DNA of 64,000 nt from Edolisoma coerulescens (taxonomy: Eukaryota > Chordata > Aves > Passeriformes > Campephagidae): the NCBI GenBank assembly GCA_013397115.1, contig VWZW01002569.1, positions 1,909,913 to 1,973,912 on the forward strand, in the 5' to 3' direction. Positions 39,151 to 50,765 of the stretch are shown here, one piece after another. The notes below the pieces were generated by a model that had not been told where the DNA came from, ran no database searches, and worked only from the letters and a program-made list of their open reading frames with translations. Position numbers and translations under genes: made by a program. The first letter of the stretch is position 1. The number at the start of each line of letters is the position of its first letter.

Positions 39151-42100
39151 ACAGACGTTTCTATGCTTGTTTCATCTGTATAAAACAGCACATTATTTTC
39201 ATTCTCAAAAAAGCAATTGAAGATAAATATGTTTGCTAAAATTGTTTACTGCTTGCACATAGCATTACCAATTTCTTTTGATTTTTTTTCTTTTCAGTTT
39301 TTCCAGTGGGAAAGTGGATCTAGGTAACATATTTTACATACTGAAACTTTGGTTTCATCCTTTCTTCATTTTTTTAAGGGAAAATGTGATGTGGTCTTAC
39401 TTGAACTTTCTATCTTTAAAGTTTACTTCTGAGATTTCCCATATGTCATGCTGGGTTACCAACAGCCCTTCAAGCAGACACCAATCTACACCATTGAAGA
39501 CTGCATATGTTACAATCCAATCCCTTTGTATTGTATTTCATTTACTGCACAAACTCAATTATCTGGACTGCTCTATTATCGAATCAGCCCCAAAAGACCA
39601 ATTTCCCATGTCTTACACATATTTATAGAACTTGAAGACTTCCTGAATGTTGTATTATAATGCTAATTAGTGTAGTATTTGATTGTTTAAACAAATCACT
39701 TACCCTTTGTTGACAGTTAGTATGACTAATGAACCCATAATTTTATAACTTTTGGAGGCTCCTTTCCAAAGTGTGCTCAAACATCAGAGATGATACAAAA
39801 TTACTTCCAAAGGTCTCTTCTCCGCACAGAGAGGACTGCCTATCTGCTTTGAACAGTGTATTGACACATGCTTAATCTTTAAAACAGGCCCTGCTTATCA
39901 GGAAAGAGTTTGTAGAGATAATAGACTAATTCTACTCTATTCCCTGTCAGATGCCACAGAACAGCAACATTTAGGAAATTCAGATCTTAATACAGACCTT
40001 TGGTCAACAGCTACCCCTAATTCTGTCTGCCTCCAGCAAATAATTATGCTGACCGGAAGTAAAATAATTTAATTAATCCATGTAATATCTCGGTTCCACA
40101 CGCACCTGCATTTTTTCATCATGGGGAAAGCATGTATTTTCAAATTTTTAGATGGCCAAAAGGGATCTCATTTTCTCCTAAGATCTGGAAAAAGCATTTG
40201 ACACTTCTTACCACATAAAGTGTAGCTTTTAGGATCAAATACTAAGAAAGCAGACATTGGGATAAAACATTTCCTTCCATAGATATATATTATTAACATG
40301 AGAGTAAAAGCAACAAACTGAAAGTGCAAACAAACATAATCCAAAGCCAACATGGAAAAGGCAGGGTTTTCCCACTCAGTGTTTTTTTTTTTCTCTCCTG
40401 TAAATAATTAACCTACCAGAGCTATAATCTAAACATGATTCTCTCTGTTTTCCTAGACTAAATAACAATTTTCACTATCTTCATTGGAAACCTTGCAAAA
40501 GATACAATACATTCCTTCCAAAGCGTTTATAAATATTGAGGTAATCCCATACAGCCCTGCTACAAAACTCTCAGCTGGGCAGCCATGGTAACATCTCTTT
40601 GGTATCTGAAGAATAAGCACCCTTTCCTTCTAGGAAATTCCCTACCAGCTCAATTCCATCCCTCCAGCCTGTTTCTACACTGCAGAGTCTTTGTGTCTTC
40701 ATTTTTCTCCTTTGCTTGTGGCACATGGCCTGGAGAGGGCTTTCTGAGAAGTCACAAGATCTTTACAGTTTCAATAGCCCAACACTTCACCTCTTGGGAA
40801 TGCTCCTGCTTTCAAGTCTTCTGCAGGATGAGTGAGGAGAAAAGAGGTGCACACTGGCTCAGGGAAAGCCTGGGGGTAGCACCTTTTCCTATTGTTAAAC
40901 CTCCACCTCACAAGAGATAGCATCAGATAAAGCACTGCTCTCTCTTATTGCACTGGAGTCCTGCTACAATGGCTTTTTTTTTGGAGTGGATGATCAAGAT
41001 TCCTGATTTTAATGGCTGTTGAAGAAGCTTTGAATCATAAAGCAGAGGCCCAAAACACATTGATCAGGTTCTCTTGAAAGGCTTTGGGTTTGGATTTTGG
41101 GTCTCCTTTTTTTTCCTTTCTTTTTGTAATTTAAACAACAAAGGCAGAGGCTGAGATGCTGGATTCTGAGATGCTCTCAAATGCTATCTTTTTATTAAAA
41201 TGAGATAAAAAGCAAAATTTTGTCAGGGAAAGACATAAGTAAAAGGGTAATTCTTAGAGAAAAAGTGTTTTAAGAACAGCTCATGGGACTCTGAAAGATT
41301 CTATCTATTCCATTTTTTTTTTCTGTTTTACAGTTTATACACTCTTTATTTTAATTTTATTCCTCTTTGCTTTACCAGGACATTCAGTAAACTAACTATG
41401 CTCAAGTCCTCATCACATCAATAGGAAGTCAGTACATGAAATAAAAATACATTATTTTTACATATTGTAATAACAAGTAAATGTACTGTTAGTACATACT
41501 CACTTGTCTTTTTTACATCAACGTTACCCTCAGACACTTTACTTGAGGTCTTTGTCATTCTTCTGCTGAGATTAATTCTCATAACTAATATTATTATGCT
41601 TCATGGAACCAAAATACTACAATGTACAGCTTGCTTGCTTAGGGAAGAGGTGAGCATGGCTTGTCTTTGCATTGCAATATCTATTCCTGTTTTGAGGACA
41701 AAAGTTGCTGCATGGCACAACCAGTCACTCTGGTCACTGTCCGGGACAGGAAAACCATCATGTCTCTTTTTCATTCTGCATTATTGTGTTGGTTTGGTTT
41801 TTCTCACGAGTAAAAGAAAAAAATCCAAAACAACCAAACAACAAGCAAACAAAAAGCCCACCAAGGTTCAGAAGGGGATCATGTGAATCTAGGTGTCATT
41901 CTAACATGAAATTGTGGATGGGTTTGAGTGTGAGTCACAGAACATAGCTGAGAAGCCCCATAGGACCACAGTTTGGGCATAAGACTTCTTACTATATTGA
42001 ATGCAGAGGTTTACAGTCAGGCAAGTTGACACCCTTAGATGCTATACTGCCATGTTGTGCTATTCTACATAAATATTCCCCAAGTAATTCAAGGATAATA

Positions 42101-43949
42101 CTACCCAATTTTGGCTCAAAACAAAAGGAGAAATAATTTTAAACCCACCTTCACTTTGCAATGAATGATGGCACTTAAAGCCAAGCTTGTTCTTGCCATC
42201 TGGCAAAATGTAAAAACTGAAGAGCAAATCAAGCAGGAGCTACCAGGGAAGGAATTCACAGAGCTGCTTGTAGTCCAAAGCAGAAGTCTGCTAATCCTCT
42301 TGGGCTGGGTAGGTCATCCAATTTCATTTTGTGGCTGTTGATCGAGAGTTGCTCAAGAAATGTTATTTACTACCAGGCAAACCATGTCAACAATTTGACA
42401 GTGTACAAGACTGCATTTTAGTGCTATGAAATTTTACACACACCATCTAATTTTTTAGAACACGTACACCTGCTTTCCTCCTTGCTTTTCCAACAGGAAT
42501 AGTCTTCCTCCTAGTGCCAAGACAGTTGAGATGTTGTTTCCTGAGGCTTTAGCCTCTCTAATGGGCAAAAATGTATAATACCAGCCAGCAAAACTGATTT
42601 TCCTATGGTAGAAGGAGCATCTATTGCATTGTCCACCAAAGAGATAGTCAAACTGTGGACTTGCATCGCATGTAGCACTTGGGAAGTTGTAGAATGACCC
42701 ACCTAAAGAGTTACACCATACAATGGGTGTCAGGGTGTTCTCACCTCAGATGACTCCACAGTCCAGTCAGATTTCACTATTGGATATGTTTTCTACACTA
42801 CTCCTTATAAATTCTAACTGAGGCTGAGGATACACAAAGAAGAAAAATACCCAGTGACTTGCCAAAACCATGATGGCTTTCTAATTTCATGTCTTCCATC
42901 CAGACTTCTGCTGGGCTTTTGCTTCCAAATCAGGCAGGCAAGATGCAGAATTATATACTGTAACTATAATGAAATTTTGGAGTTTATGATTTCACTTTGC
43001 TACTGTATTTATTTCTATCACAGTACTGGCAGGAAGTGCCAGTCAGGAGTAGGATCCCAATGTGCTAAACCTATATAAACACCTACATAGAAAGATGTAG
43101 ACATCACCTGAAGAATAATCCACGGCAAAACTTATCATGGACAGGAAAAGTAGACCTAGCAAGCTGTGTACGGCCAACAAGGTGAAAAATTGGAACCAGT
43201 CTGCAAGATGACACTGGTTGATGATACCTCTCGGGAGGAAACCGTGGCTGCCAATTCCAACATCCTGGTTACCGCAGTGCGAACTTGAGATTGCTGCTGC
43301 AGAAAGGTTCTGTTCAAAACCAGCCCCTAGACACTGCCCCAAACACTCTGAATGGATCCGATGCTTATTGGAAAGAGTGCACCTTCTACTTCATTTACCT
43401 CTAAGCTGAGAAAGAAGAGTATAATTGAACATGCTTCCCTCTTTAGAGCAATTTGTTCATGAACACTGTTAGCCTGAAAGCGAGAGGGCATAAAAAGAAC
43501 TCCTTCCTCAACCGACGAAAGAATGTGAGCACATTCTTACACAGCCTGTGTACAGGAAATCATTCACAAACCTTCAAAGGCATTGATGGGGGAAGGGAGG
43601 AGGCTGGAATGGCATTCCTTGGGCAAGAGCACATGAAAGTCTGGTTGGATTAGTGTAATATATTACACAAATGTGACACAAAAATGTTCATGGATTACAC
43701 TTCCTTCACTGTATCATATTAGCACCTCATCATCCCAGCCTACCACAAACAGATGCTAACAAGATATGAGAAGAGAGCTAGAATATGCTGAGGTTTCTGT
43801 CTCGCATTAGTAGTGTGCATAATACACTGCGACTCCGCTTGCCAACATGTGATGCACAAATTACTAATGCATAATCTTTGAAAAGAACCGAAACAAAACA
43901 AGACATTAGTATGAAAAAGTGTGTTTACAATGTGCTGCAAAAATCAAAA

Positions 43950-45120
43950 CGTGTGCTCTGTGTGGAGAAAATCTATCCCACCTCCTGCAAGATCACAAAG
44001 ATAAAGTGGAGCGTGTTAAAGTCCCTAACTGGTACTTGCTAGAAATGCGCGGTTCCCTTCCAGTGAGTTTCTTAAGATACTTTTGAGAAAGTCTTAAGGC
44101 ATTGATTTACTCAGATTGTATTATTTTAGCAGGGTTCATATGGTTTTTATTTAACTGGATCTTTTCTTTGTGAGTAAAGTTGGCCTTGGTGTTGAATCCG
44201 AGGATACAGAAAAGCATCAGTGACGTGCCAGCCCAAGCTCCAGCAAAGCCTCTGAGAGATCTCGACTCAATAAACTTTCTTCCTCACATTCAGTCCTACG
44301 ATTCATTACATATGGTGATATTACACATAGACAACAGCCTTATTATACTGGCTAATTACCTTTTAAAGGGTCAGAAGGCTATGCAGATGCACATGCTCAC
44401 ATTTATGTAGCAAAACATACTTTTGCCCCATGCAGCCTCACTTGTCATTCAGAGATAAAATCCATTAATTATCGCTGTGCATATCTGAAGATGCCTTTTT
44501 TTTCCACGAGCAACAAATGAAATTTGCAGCTGCTGAAAATACAGCCTTCCAGATTGCCATCTCAAGTGCTTTACTGCACACGAGTATGTAGAAAATTATT
44601 ATTATTAATAAGAATAATGATAATAAAGAATGAAATGCACACTATATAAACTGGGTTAAGCTGTGCAACAAAAGTTTATTTTTGTTTGGTTTTAATATAT
44701 TTACATGGGGGAAATAAATATGACAGATAAAATCTCCTTGGCTTCTCTCTCGCAGTGGTAATTATGCCAGGCCTTCAATGCAGTAAGGTTACGATTATAC
44801 AACCCTGTTTCTGGTTTCCTCTAGACATATGTGCAATATATACATTGCACATAAATTGGCTCAGGCTAATTATTTTTAAATAACATGTATGCTTTTAAAA
44901 ATAGTAAGCAAAAATGGAACTGCCTAAATCTATTGTGGGTCATGTTTTGTTTTCCCCCAGGCATTGAAAACCTGTGTCTGATCTTTTCTTGAAAACATTT
45001 TTGAGGGGGGCAGGGTAGGGGGAAGATTTCCTCTCAGGTTGAAAACCAGATATGCTTTGCCCTGTTCTGTATCCATCACAGCCACAGCACTCCAGTTTGA
45101 ACAGAATCTCATCTGCTAGA
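43950..45120. promoter_or_regulatory. Candidate conserved noncoding cluster
   Basis: A unique, non-repetitive stretch with E-box (gcagctgctgaaaat near 44528), homeodomain cores (attaattatcg near 44464, gctaattattttt near 44866) and a perfect hairpin (44828-44853). There is no coding frame over 80 codons. The mixture of intact motifs with TAAT cores is typical of deeply conserved vertebrate enhancers. Assigned from sequence texture only. Confidence 0.3.
44828..44853. repeat. Perfect 10-bp inverted repeat, 6-nt loop
   Basis: The left arm tatgtgcaat (44828-44837) and right arm attgcacata (44844-44853) are exact reverse complements around atatac. Each arm holds a C/EBP-like half-site (attgc/gcaat). 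Confidence 0.8.
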
Positions 45121-48100
45121 ACTCAAATACGAAGTTGTAGCCCGAAAGGATTTTTTTTCACTCACGTGATTATAAATAAGGGGTTATAAGGTGTGTTTGG
45201 AATCAAACCTGTTTTTATTACTTTGGAAAAACTTGCTTGTCAAATAGCTGAAATAGAAGTTTTCAAAAATTTGTTACTTGTAACGTAAGCCATAGCACAT
45301 TATTTCACAATGCATAACATGCATCTTGTGGGAGGAAAACTGTAGCTGCTGGGGGCATAACAGTGAATGAGAACAATGGTGGCAGTTCAACTCCTGATAT
45401 ATACTTTTGTCAGGGACATCAAAGATGCTGGCAACAGCAAAGTCACTACAATCACTACAAGCATGTGGAAGTGCTGGGAAAGGTGTAAAGCACCACTGTC
45501 ACCTACCTGCAGGAATCTGTTGCTCCCCAGTGCTTCAAGGAGTGGCTGGACTCCTTCCATGGCTTCTGTAATGGCATTACTGAGATGCATCTGCCTTTTC
45601 CTCAGCTGATTTTACTGTTTATAGCACCCTGTAGCATTGAGAGAAGCTCAAAGAGCACACATTGGCAAAAGAACTATACATGGAATTGCTAAGAAAAAAT
45701 GAGCCCAGCGTGGTGAAGGTTACATGTCTAGCCATTTGGGCTAAGTAGCTACCCCCCACCCTGAGTCATGGTCTAGGAGAAGCCAGAAATCCCAGTTCCT
45801 AGTTCTCTGTCCAATCCCAGAGGTCTAATCACTTTACAGACTCCTTTTTGTACCTGGTTCCTATATCACATTTAACATATTTGAAATAATAAAGAGACAA
45901 AAAAAAAAAAAAAGGAACATTTATGGTATTTAGTTAAATTACACAAACATTAAATAAAAACTGAGAGGGTTCATCACTGTGATTCAGACTCCATACTCTC
46001 TGTCATCCAAAAGAGGTGGGGAGCAAGGAGCTCAAGGCACACTGCCAAGTGTGTTCACACTGAAAAGCTTTTTCCTACAGGGTAGGAAGGGAGGAGCCTG
46101 AGTTTTCCCCACATGTTATTTGCTTATTTGACTGTCATTGGTTGACATTATGTCAGCTAGTTAATGAATGAATCTGGTTTTATAGCTTTTGCACTTGTGC
46201 CTAGAGGTCACCCTACGCAAATTTTCACAAATTAGAAAAATAAATTAATTAATTAAACTTATTTTCTACTGGGAAACTGCACACCTGAAATAACAAGTAT
46301 TTTCTCCAATGTATTTAGTTGTGCTCTGCCAGAAGGCATTTATTCCCTCCTTCTTGGCTGAAAAGCCCTACTAGCCAGTAGGTTGCAACCAGGCGCTCTT
46401 CAGTAATAATGACTTTATAAACTCTCATACACACAGTTAGCCCCAAATACCAGCTACTTCAAAACAATGCATTTTAATTCCTCAGCTAAGGAGGCTTCTT
46501 TGCCCCCTTGTTTTATGCATACATTTTGCAGATGATGCTTATCTGCCTGAGTTCAGGCCACCCGTGCAGGTACAGAAGGAAGGATACTCACCTCCCACAC
46601 AGAGGTTCTCCTGCCCTGCTGCCTTCTCACTTGAGGGCCCTTGACCGGGCTGGGCAGATGGGCAATGGTGGCCATCAGTGCAAGGTTTGGAGACTTTATT
46701 TTCCAGGGGTTAGGGAGATTAAAGATTAAAGCCCCCTTTCATAAGTTTATTTTTGATTTAGGAAAAATCCCAACACCTAGCCAACCTGCTTATGGAGATA
46801 AACGTAGAAAAAACAAAAGTAAAAAAAGTAACAAAAAGTGATAAACATATATTTACTACAAATCAGAAACCATTTAAAATAATTTTCCTTTCTTCAAACT
46901 TTCCAACACTCTCCTCTTGGAACTTTTCCTTTGTTTGGCTACATCATTCTCAAAAGAAACATGCCCAAGATGACAGTGCAGCAAAAACCTTTCTGATAAG
47001 TAAGATAACACCTCTTTTGACTCACATATAATATTCATGTCTGAATTGAAATCAACTTAAGATTTGGTTGGGGTCTTTTTACCCTTGCACAGCCTCATAT
47101 TGATTTTGTGTATCAGTCTGGTCACTTTTTACGGGAAACTGTATGTGAAACTTATGTATTTTATAATAAAACCAATTTTGTATCTTGTTTTCTACAAAAT
47201 TTCTGAAGGAACTCAGTTATTTTTAAAACTGAGAATTTTTTATAAGCTGTGTATATACTCAGATACACCCTGAGTGAAAGAACACAGTGAGAAACCTTGT
47301 CCTAGCTCCCTTATATTTTTTTACCTTTCTAATTTTCCTTTTGCATTCTTTCTGAGATATTTAAAATCACAATGATTTCTCCAAACATGTAGTTCAGTCT
47401 GGGAAGGAAGAGGACCCATAGTACATTCCTGAGGTGAACAATCATCCAAGATGAAACAGAAATCCCAGTACTGACAATTGAAACAAGGAGCTAGGAAAAT
47501 GCATTGTCCTAAATATCAGGTCTGTTTGTTAAATAAATTCAAAATATACCTTTGAAAAATCTCAAACATTCTGTGAACTTGTATAATCGGATATTGTTTT
47601 ATAGAGCAATTTATGAAAAAGAAAAGTTGCCTATAAGCACAAGCTGGAATAGTGATCTTTCTTACAGATGGAGAGAAGGTAACTACATGTAGTTTTTTGC
47701 CTACTTTTCAAATTTCCTGGAAACCTTTATTATTATTTTTAGCATTATATTTATTTAGTCTCCTTCTGAATAATTGTTCAACAAGGAAATTTTATGAAGC
47801 TATAGATTAGATCCAGATGAAAAATGGCACTTCCTTAATGTTGATGATTGTTTTGTAAAATTCCTTTAAAAGTGTACTCCTATGTGATTTTTCTTGCTTC
47901 CTTCCTTTCTTTCAAAATACTTTAAAAAATCTGTAAGTATATTTGTTACTACCAAGGGACTTTCATGATTAATACACATTATTCATATTCCCTAAACACA
48001 GATTTGACTAATATGCTCTATACTCGCTGCCATTACACTTATAAATGTACATTAACTGAATGCAATTTAAAAGAAAAATATACCTAATCTTTTCAATAAA

Positions 48101-48359
48101 AGACGGAATAACTGGTAATAATGGCAGTATTTGGTACATTTCACCTCTTTTTCTAAATGCAGAGTTTCCGTACACTATGATTTTGGCAGTTCTGTTAAAT
48201 AATTTTCATAAACGTTGATCCATGACATAGGAGTATTCATTTGCACTGTGGCCTATCTGAACAATGTCGTTACTGATTATTGGTCTTTTATATGATACTA
48301 CTTTTGTCCTCTCACTCCGTAACTCTTGAGCTCACGGAAATGAAATTAATTTTCCATTG
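45121..48359. other. Noncoding sequence, no gene seen
   Basis: No supportable exon. A run of 16 A (45899-45914) is preceded by AATAAA (45888-45893). A small GC-richer patch is at 46550-46720. The stretch 47600-48360 is AT-rich. Confidence 0.6.
45888..45914 (+). other. AATAAA followed by a 16-base A run
   Basis: The hexamer AATAAA sits five bases before an uninterrupted A run. The spacing is shorter than the usual 10-30 bases. It could be the tail of a retrocopied transcript, which is rare in birds because CR1 does not use poly(A), or a chance A-rich repeat. No parent gene is recognisable in the preceding kilobase. Confidence 0.25.
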
Positions 48360-48720
48360 TATTGAAACACACTAGCTTTTCTTTTTTTTTTTCTTTTCAT
48401 GAGCAAACTAAGCTGTACAAATGTTCACATAAAGCCAAGGCAATAGGGGGATAAAAGGAGATGAAGACAATTCATTTGAAAATCAAAGCAGTGCTCACAG
48501 AAATATGTTGGCAGGATTCACCTAGCTCTTATTTCAGAGTTGTTTAAACACTATATAGAGCAGAAGAGGAACGGGAGTAATGGTTTCTCCTGGAATCAGT
48601 TCAATCAATTAATCTGTCTCTTTTTTTTCCTCAATCATTTAATTACCACTGCAAAAAAGCAGGGGGAATTAAGTCACAAAATAACCATTCCTATAACATG
48701 ATGGATCTAATTGAAGCCTT
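48360..48720. promoter_or_regulatory. Candidate conserved noncoding element
   Basis: An AT-rich unique stretch with atcaattaatctg, aatcatttaattacc and gggggaattaagtc cores near 48600-48680, and no repeat signature. It ends abruptly where the GC-rich block begins. Inferred from motif density only. Confidence 0.25.
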
Positions 48721-48729
48721 TGTAAGTGA

Positions 48730-49769
48730 TCAGATCCTGGGGTAAGGCTGAACCAGCCTCATCCCACCCAGCTGTATGCTGGCAGGGTGCACTGCACTGG
48801 CTGCTGGCTTTGGATGAGAGTTTCTGCACAAAGACTGAATTTTCTTGCCTATGTGGCTAAAACCAGACGTCATGCAGCCAGTGAGATTCGGCAGTGGTGG
48901 CTGGGTGTCCTGTAGAGAAAGGGGCACCTCCTTGCTGGGAAAGAGGCCTAGGCCAAGCTGGTGTCTTTGGCACAGCTGCACTCGGTGCTGGAGGAGAACC
49001 TGTGTGCCCACCTGCACCCAGGGAGTGCTTCCCCACTGGAAACACACACGTACCTGTTCTTCTTTCCCCGGTTCTCGCTGCTGGGTGGTCCCCGTCCAAC
49101 CCGGCAGTAGGCCTCGGCCCCCTCTCCTGCAGGAGACAGAAGGCCCTCAAAGACCAGCCTGTCCCAGGCTGGGCTTGTTTTTGTGCTGGATCCACTGCCC
49201 GCCCAGAGCCCTCTGGCACCTTCCTCCCACCTGCCCTTGCTGGGCCAGGGCAGAGGGAACGAAAGGTGTCAGGAGTAGATGCAGACCTGCCAAAAGCGGC
49301 AGGGCAGGACGGGCAGCACCATACCATGTGCAGCTCTCCCACAGCCACCTTTCTTGCCTTTCACCATGGTCATCAACCCACCCTATCTTTGGTTTGGGTT
49401 TCCCTCCCTCCTCCCTTATAGCATGAAACTCAAGGGTGTTATTAAACTCGTGAGTCACAAGACAGTGCAAACGCCTAGAGCTCACTCACACAAGTGCTGC
49501 ATGAAGCTGAGGGAGAAGTTCCTGGCCCCAGGAGCAGGGCTATACTGGGGCAGGTGACTGCCAAGGGCAATGCTGGGGCAATGCCAGGAGCAATAGCAGG
49601 GAAAGAGAAGCTCGATGTGCTCTCCTCCCCCTCGCTCGCTAAAGCAGTGCAGCTGCGAGCCACACTGGTTTCCTTCTCGGCTGCGGCATTTATTAGAGAC
49701 TTGTCTGTTCTTCTGTCCCACTATATTTTGGTGTGAATTAGGTGTAGGTAAAATGGGTCATGTTAATTA
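48730..49769. other. GC-rich block unlike its surroundings
   Basis: The base composition changes sharply from AT-rich flanks to a G/C-rich stretch with many cc, ctg and cag words. Because stops are rare, long frames overlap on both strands (193 and 175 codons plus, 163 codons minus); none has a recognisable domain. Possibilities are an unrecognised GC-rich repeat or LTR, a CpG-island-type region, or the GC-rich exon of an unannotated transcript. I cannot decide between them. Confidence 0.45.
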
Positions 49770-49947
49770 TTTAGTGGTGCGGCGCTGGACCAGGCTGCCC
49801 AGAGAAGCTGTGGACGCCCCATCCCATCATGCGTTCAAAGCCAGGTTGGACGGGGCTTTGAGCAACCTGGCCTAGTGGGTGGCATCCCTGTCCATGGCAC
49901 GGGGGCTGTCTCGGGATGTTCCCTAACGCGCCTTCCAACACCAAAGG
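49770..49947 (+). mobile_element. CR1 LINE fragment, ORF2 C-terminus, cut by an assembly gap
   Basis: The plus-strand translation reads RRWTRLPREAVDAPS, then FKARLDGALSNLA with a stop at about 49873-49875. This is the conserved CR1 ORF2 C-terminal block (W.RLP.E.V..PS..FK.RLD.AL). The 3'UTR then follows with gtgggtggcatccctg and ccttccaacaccaaagg. The terminal octamer repeat would lie inside the 70-base gap. Divergence is low compared with the other CR1 pieces, suggesting a younger copy. Confidence 0.92.
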
Positions 49948-50017
49948 NNNNNNNNNNNNNNNNNNNNNNNNNNNNNNNNNNNNNNNNNNNNNNNNNNNNN
50001 NNNNNNNNNNNNNNNNN
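49948..50017. other. Assembly gap (70 N)
   Basis: Seventy unresolved bases lie between a CR1 3' end and a CpG-dense segment. The true size is unknown. Confidence 0.99.
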
Positions 50018-50117
50018 GGCGCATCCCCGGCAGAGGGCGACCGGCCCCCGCCGATCCCGCTGCACCGCGGCGCCCGAACCGCCGCCGGATCCCAGCTCCG
50101 CCAGCATGCACGAGCGT
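50018..50117. promoter_or_regulatory. CpG-dense segment, possible edge of a CpG island
   Basis: Counting by eye gives 17 CpG dinucleotides in 100 bases, far above anything else in the window, with gccgccgg- and ccgcgg-type words. Such density is typical of unmethylated promoters or first exons, and also of the GC-rich 5' regions of some repeats. It stops abruptly at about 50117, giving way to AT-rich sequence. The other side is hidden by the gap. Confidence 0.4.
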
Positions 50118-50490
50118 ACCTATCTTCTAGTAATATCAAAACGCTCTTAGTTAGAGGTTCTTTGTTGTTCTTTGGGTTGGTTTTGTTGTTTTTTTTCAAC
50201 CATAGGTACCAAACTCCCCCCGGGTAATCAATTTCCTGAAATTCTTCAAGGCTTCATAAGCCGTAACAATGAAAATCATAACCAGCGAGGATTTTAATTT
50301 CCTTATTGTGTTATTTAAGCAATGAGACATGACAAGGTTTGTGTTTTGCTGGGATGTCGCCATGCCTCGGGTGAGTTGTGTTAGGCAGGAGGCCGAAAAT
50401 CAAACGCTGAAACCACCTGGAAAGAGAGTCTGTCCTGGGATGCTGCAGTTTTTGGCATCATCCAGTGGGCCAGTATGAGTAGGCTCAGGA

Positions 50491-50491
<1 letters not shown>
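50118..50491. promoter_or_regulatory. Candidate conserved noncoding element
   Basis: Unique AT-rich sequence follows the CpG-dense block, with gtaatcaatttcctg, ataagccgtaac and aggattttaatttcc. There is no repeat or coding signature. Inferred from texture and from its position opposite the similar block at 48360-48720. Confidence 0.22.
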
Positions 50492-50525
<34 letters not shown>

Positions 50526-50526
50526 N
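50492..50526. repeat. 34-base poly(A) run ending in an ambiguous base
   Basis: Thirty-four consecutive A are followed by a single N and ggg. The ambiguous base marks a region of uncertain sequencing or assembly; the true length is unknown. Confidence 0.95.
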
Positions 50527-50539
50527 GGGAAGAAACGCA

Positions 50540-50765
50540 AAAAATATAATTTCCATCTTTTCATTGCGCCATAAGCCATAAAAGAGCATCTCTTATTTAA
50601 TCTTCATTTAATTTTTCCCCCTACTGGCTTAAAAGTGAAAAATAAGCAATATAAATTAATTAAAATTAATTAATTCTTTAATATCCTAATTTCATTATTT
50701 TTTTAATATCCTACAATTTCATAAAACCTCCCCAGATTTCTAAACTAAACATATGTAAAACAGAA
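50540..50765. promoter_or_regulatory. AT-rich block with HOX/CDX-like words and a local duplication
   Basis: cgccataagccataaaagagc (50567-50587) contains two gccata(a) words, the core bound by CDX/posterior HOX factors. The following stretch has ttaattaa units and a 20-base direct repeat: ttaatatcctaatttcatta at 50678-50697, and a near copy at 50703-50723 with one extra base. The regulatory role is speculative. Confidence 0.22.

Larger units (their letters stand above)
36491..43940. other. Noncoding AT-rich sequence, no gene seen
   Basis: No frame over 116 codons and no recognisable domain. AT-rich low complexity lies at about 39050-39150. The right half contains unique sequence without known repeats. 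A 20-bp inverted repeat at 36495-36514 lies just beyond the LINE remnant. Confidence 0.6.

Noticed and set aside
48845..49426. 193-codon open frame, the longest in the window
   Set aside because: It lies in GC-rich DNA where stops are rare, overlaps long frames on the other strand, has low-complexity Pro/Cys/Arg-rich translation and no recognisable domain.
49615..49875. 86-codon plus frame as a host gene
   Set aside because: Its C-terminal part is the CR1 ORF2 terminus, so it is annotated as a LINE fragment.
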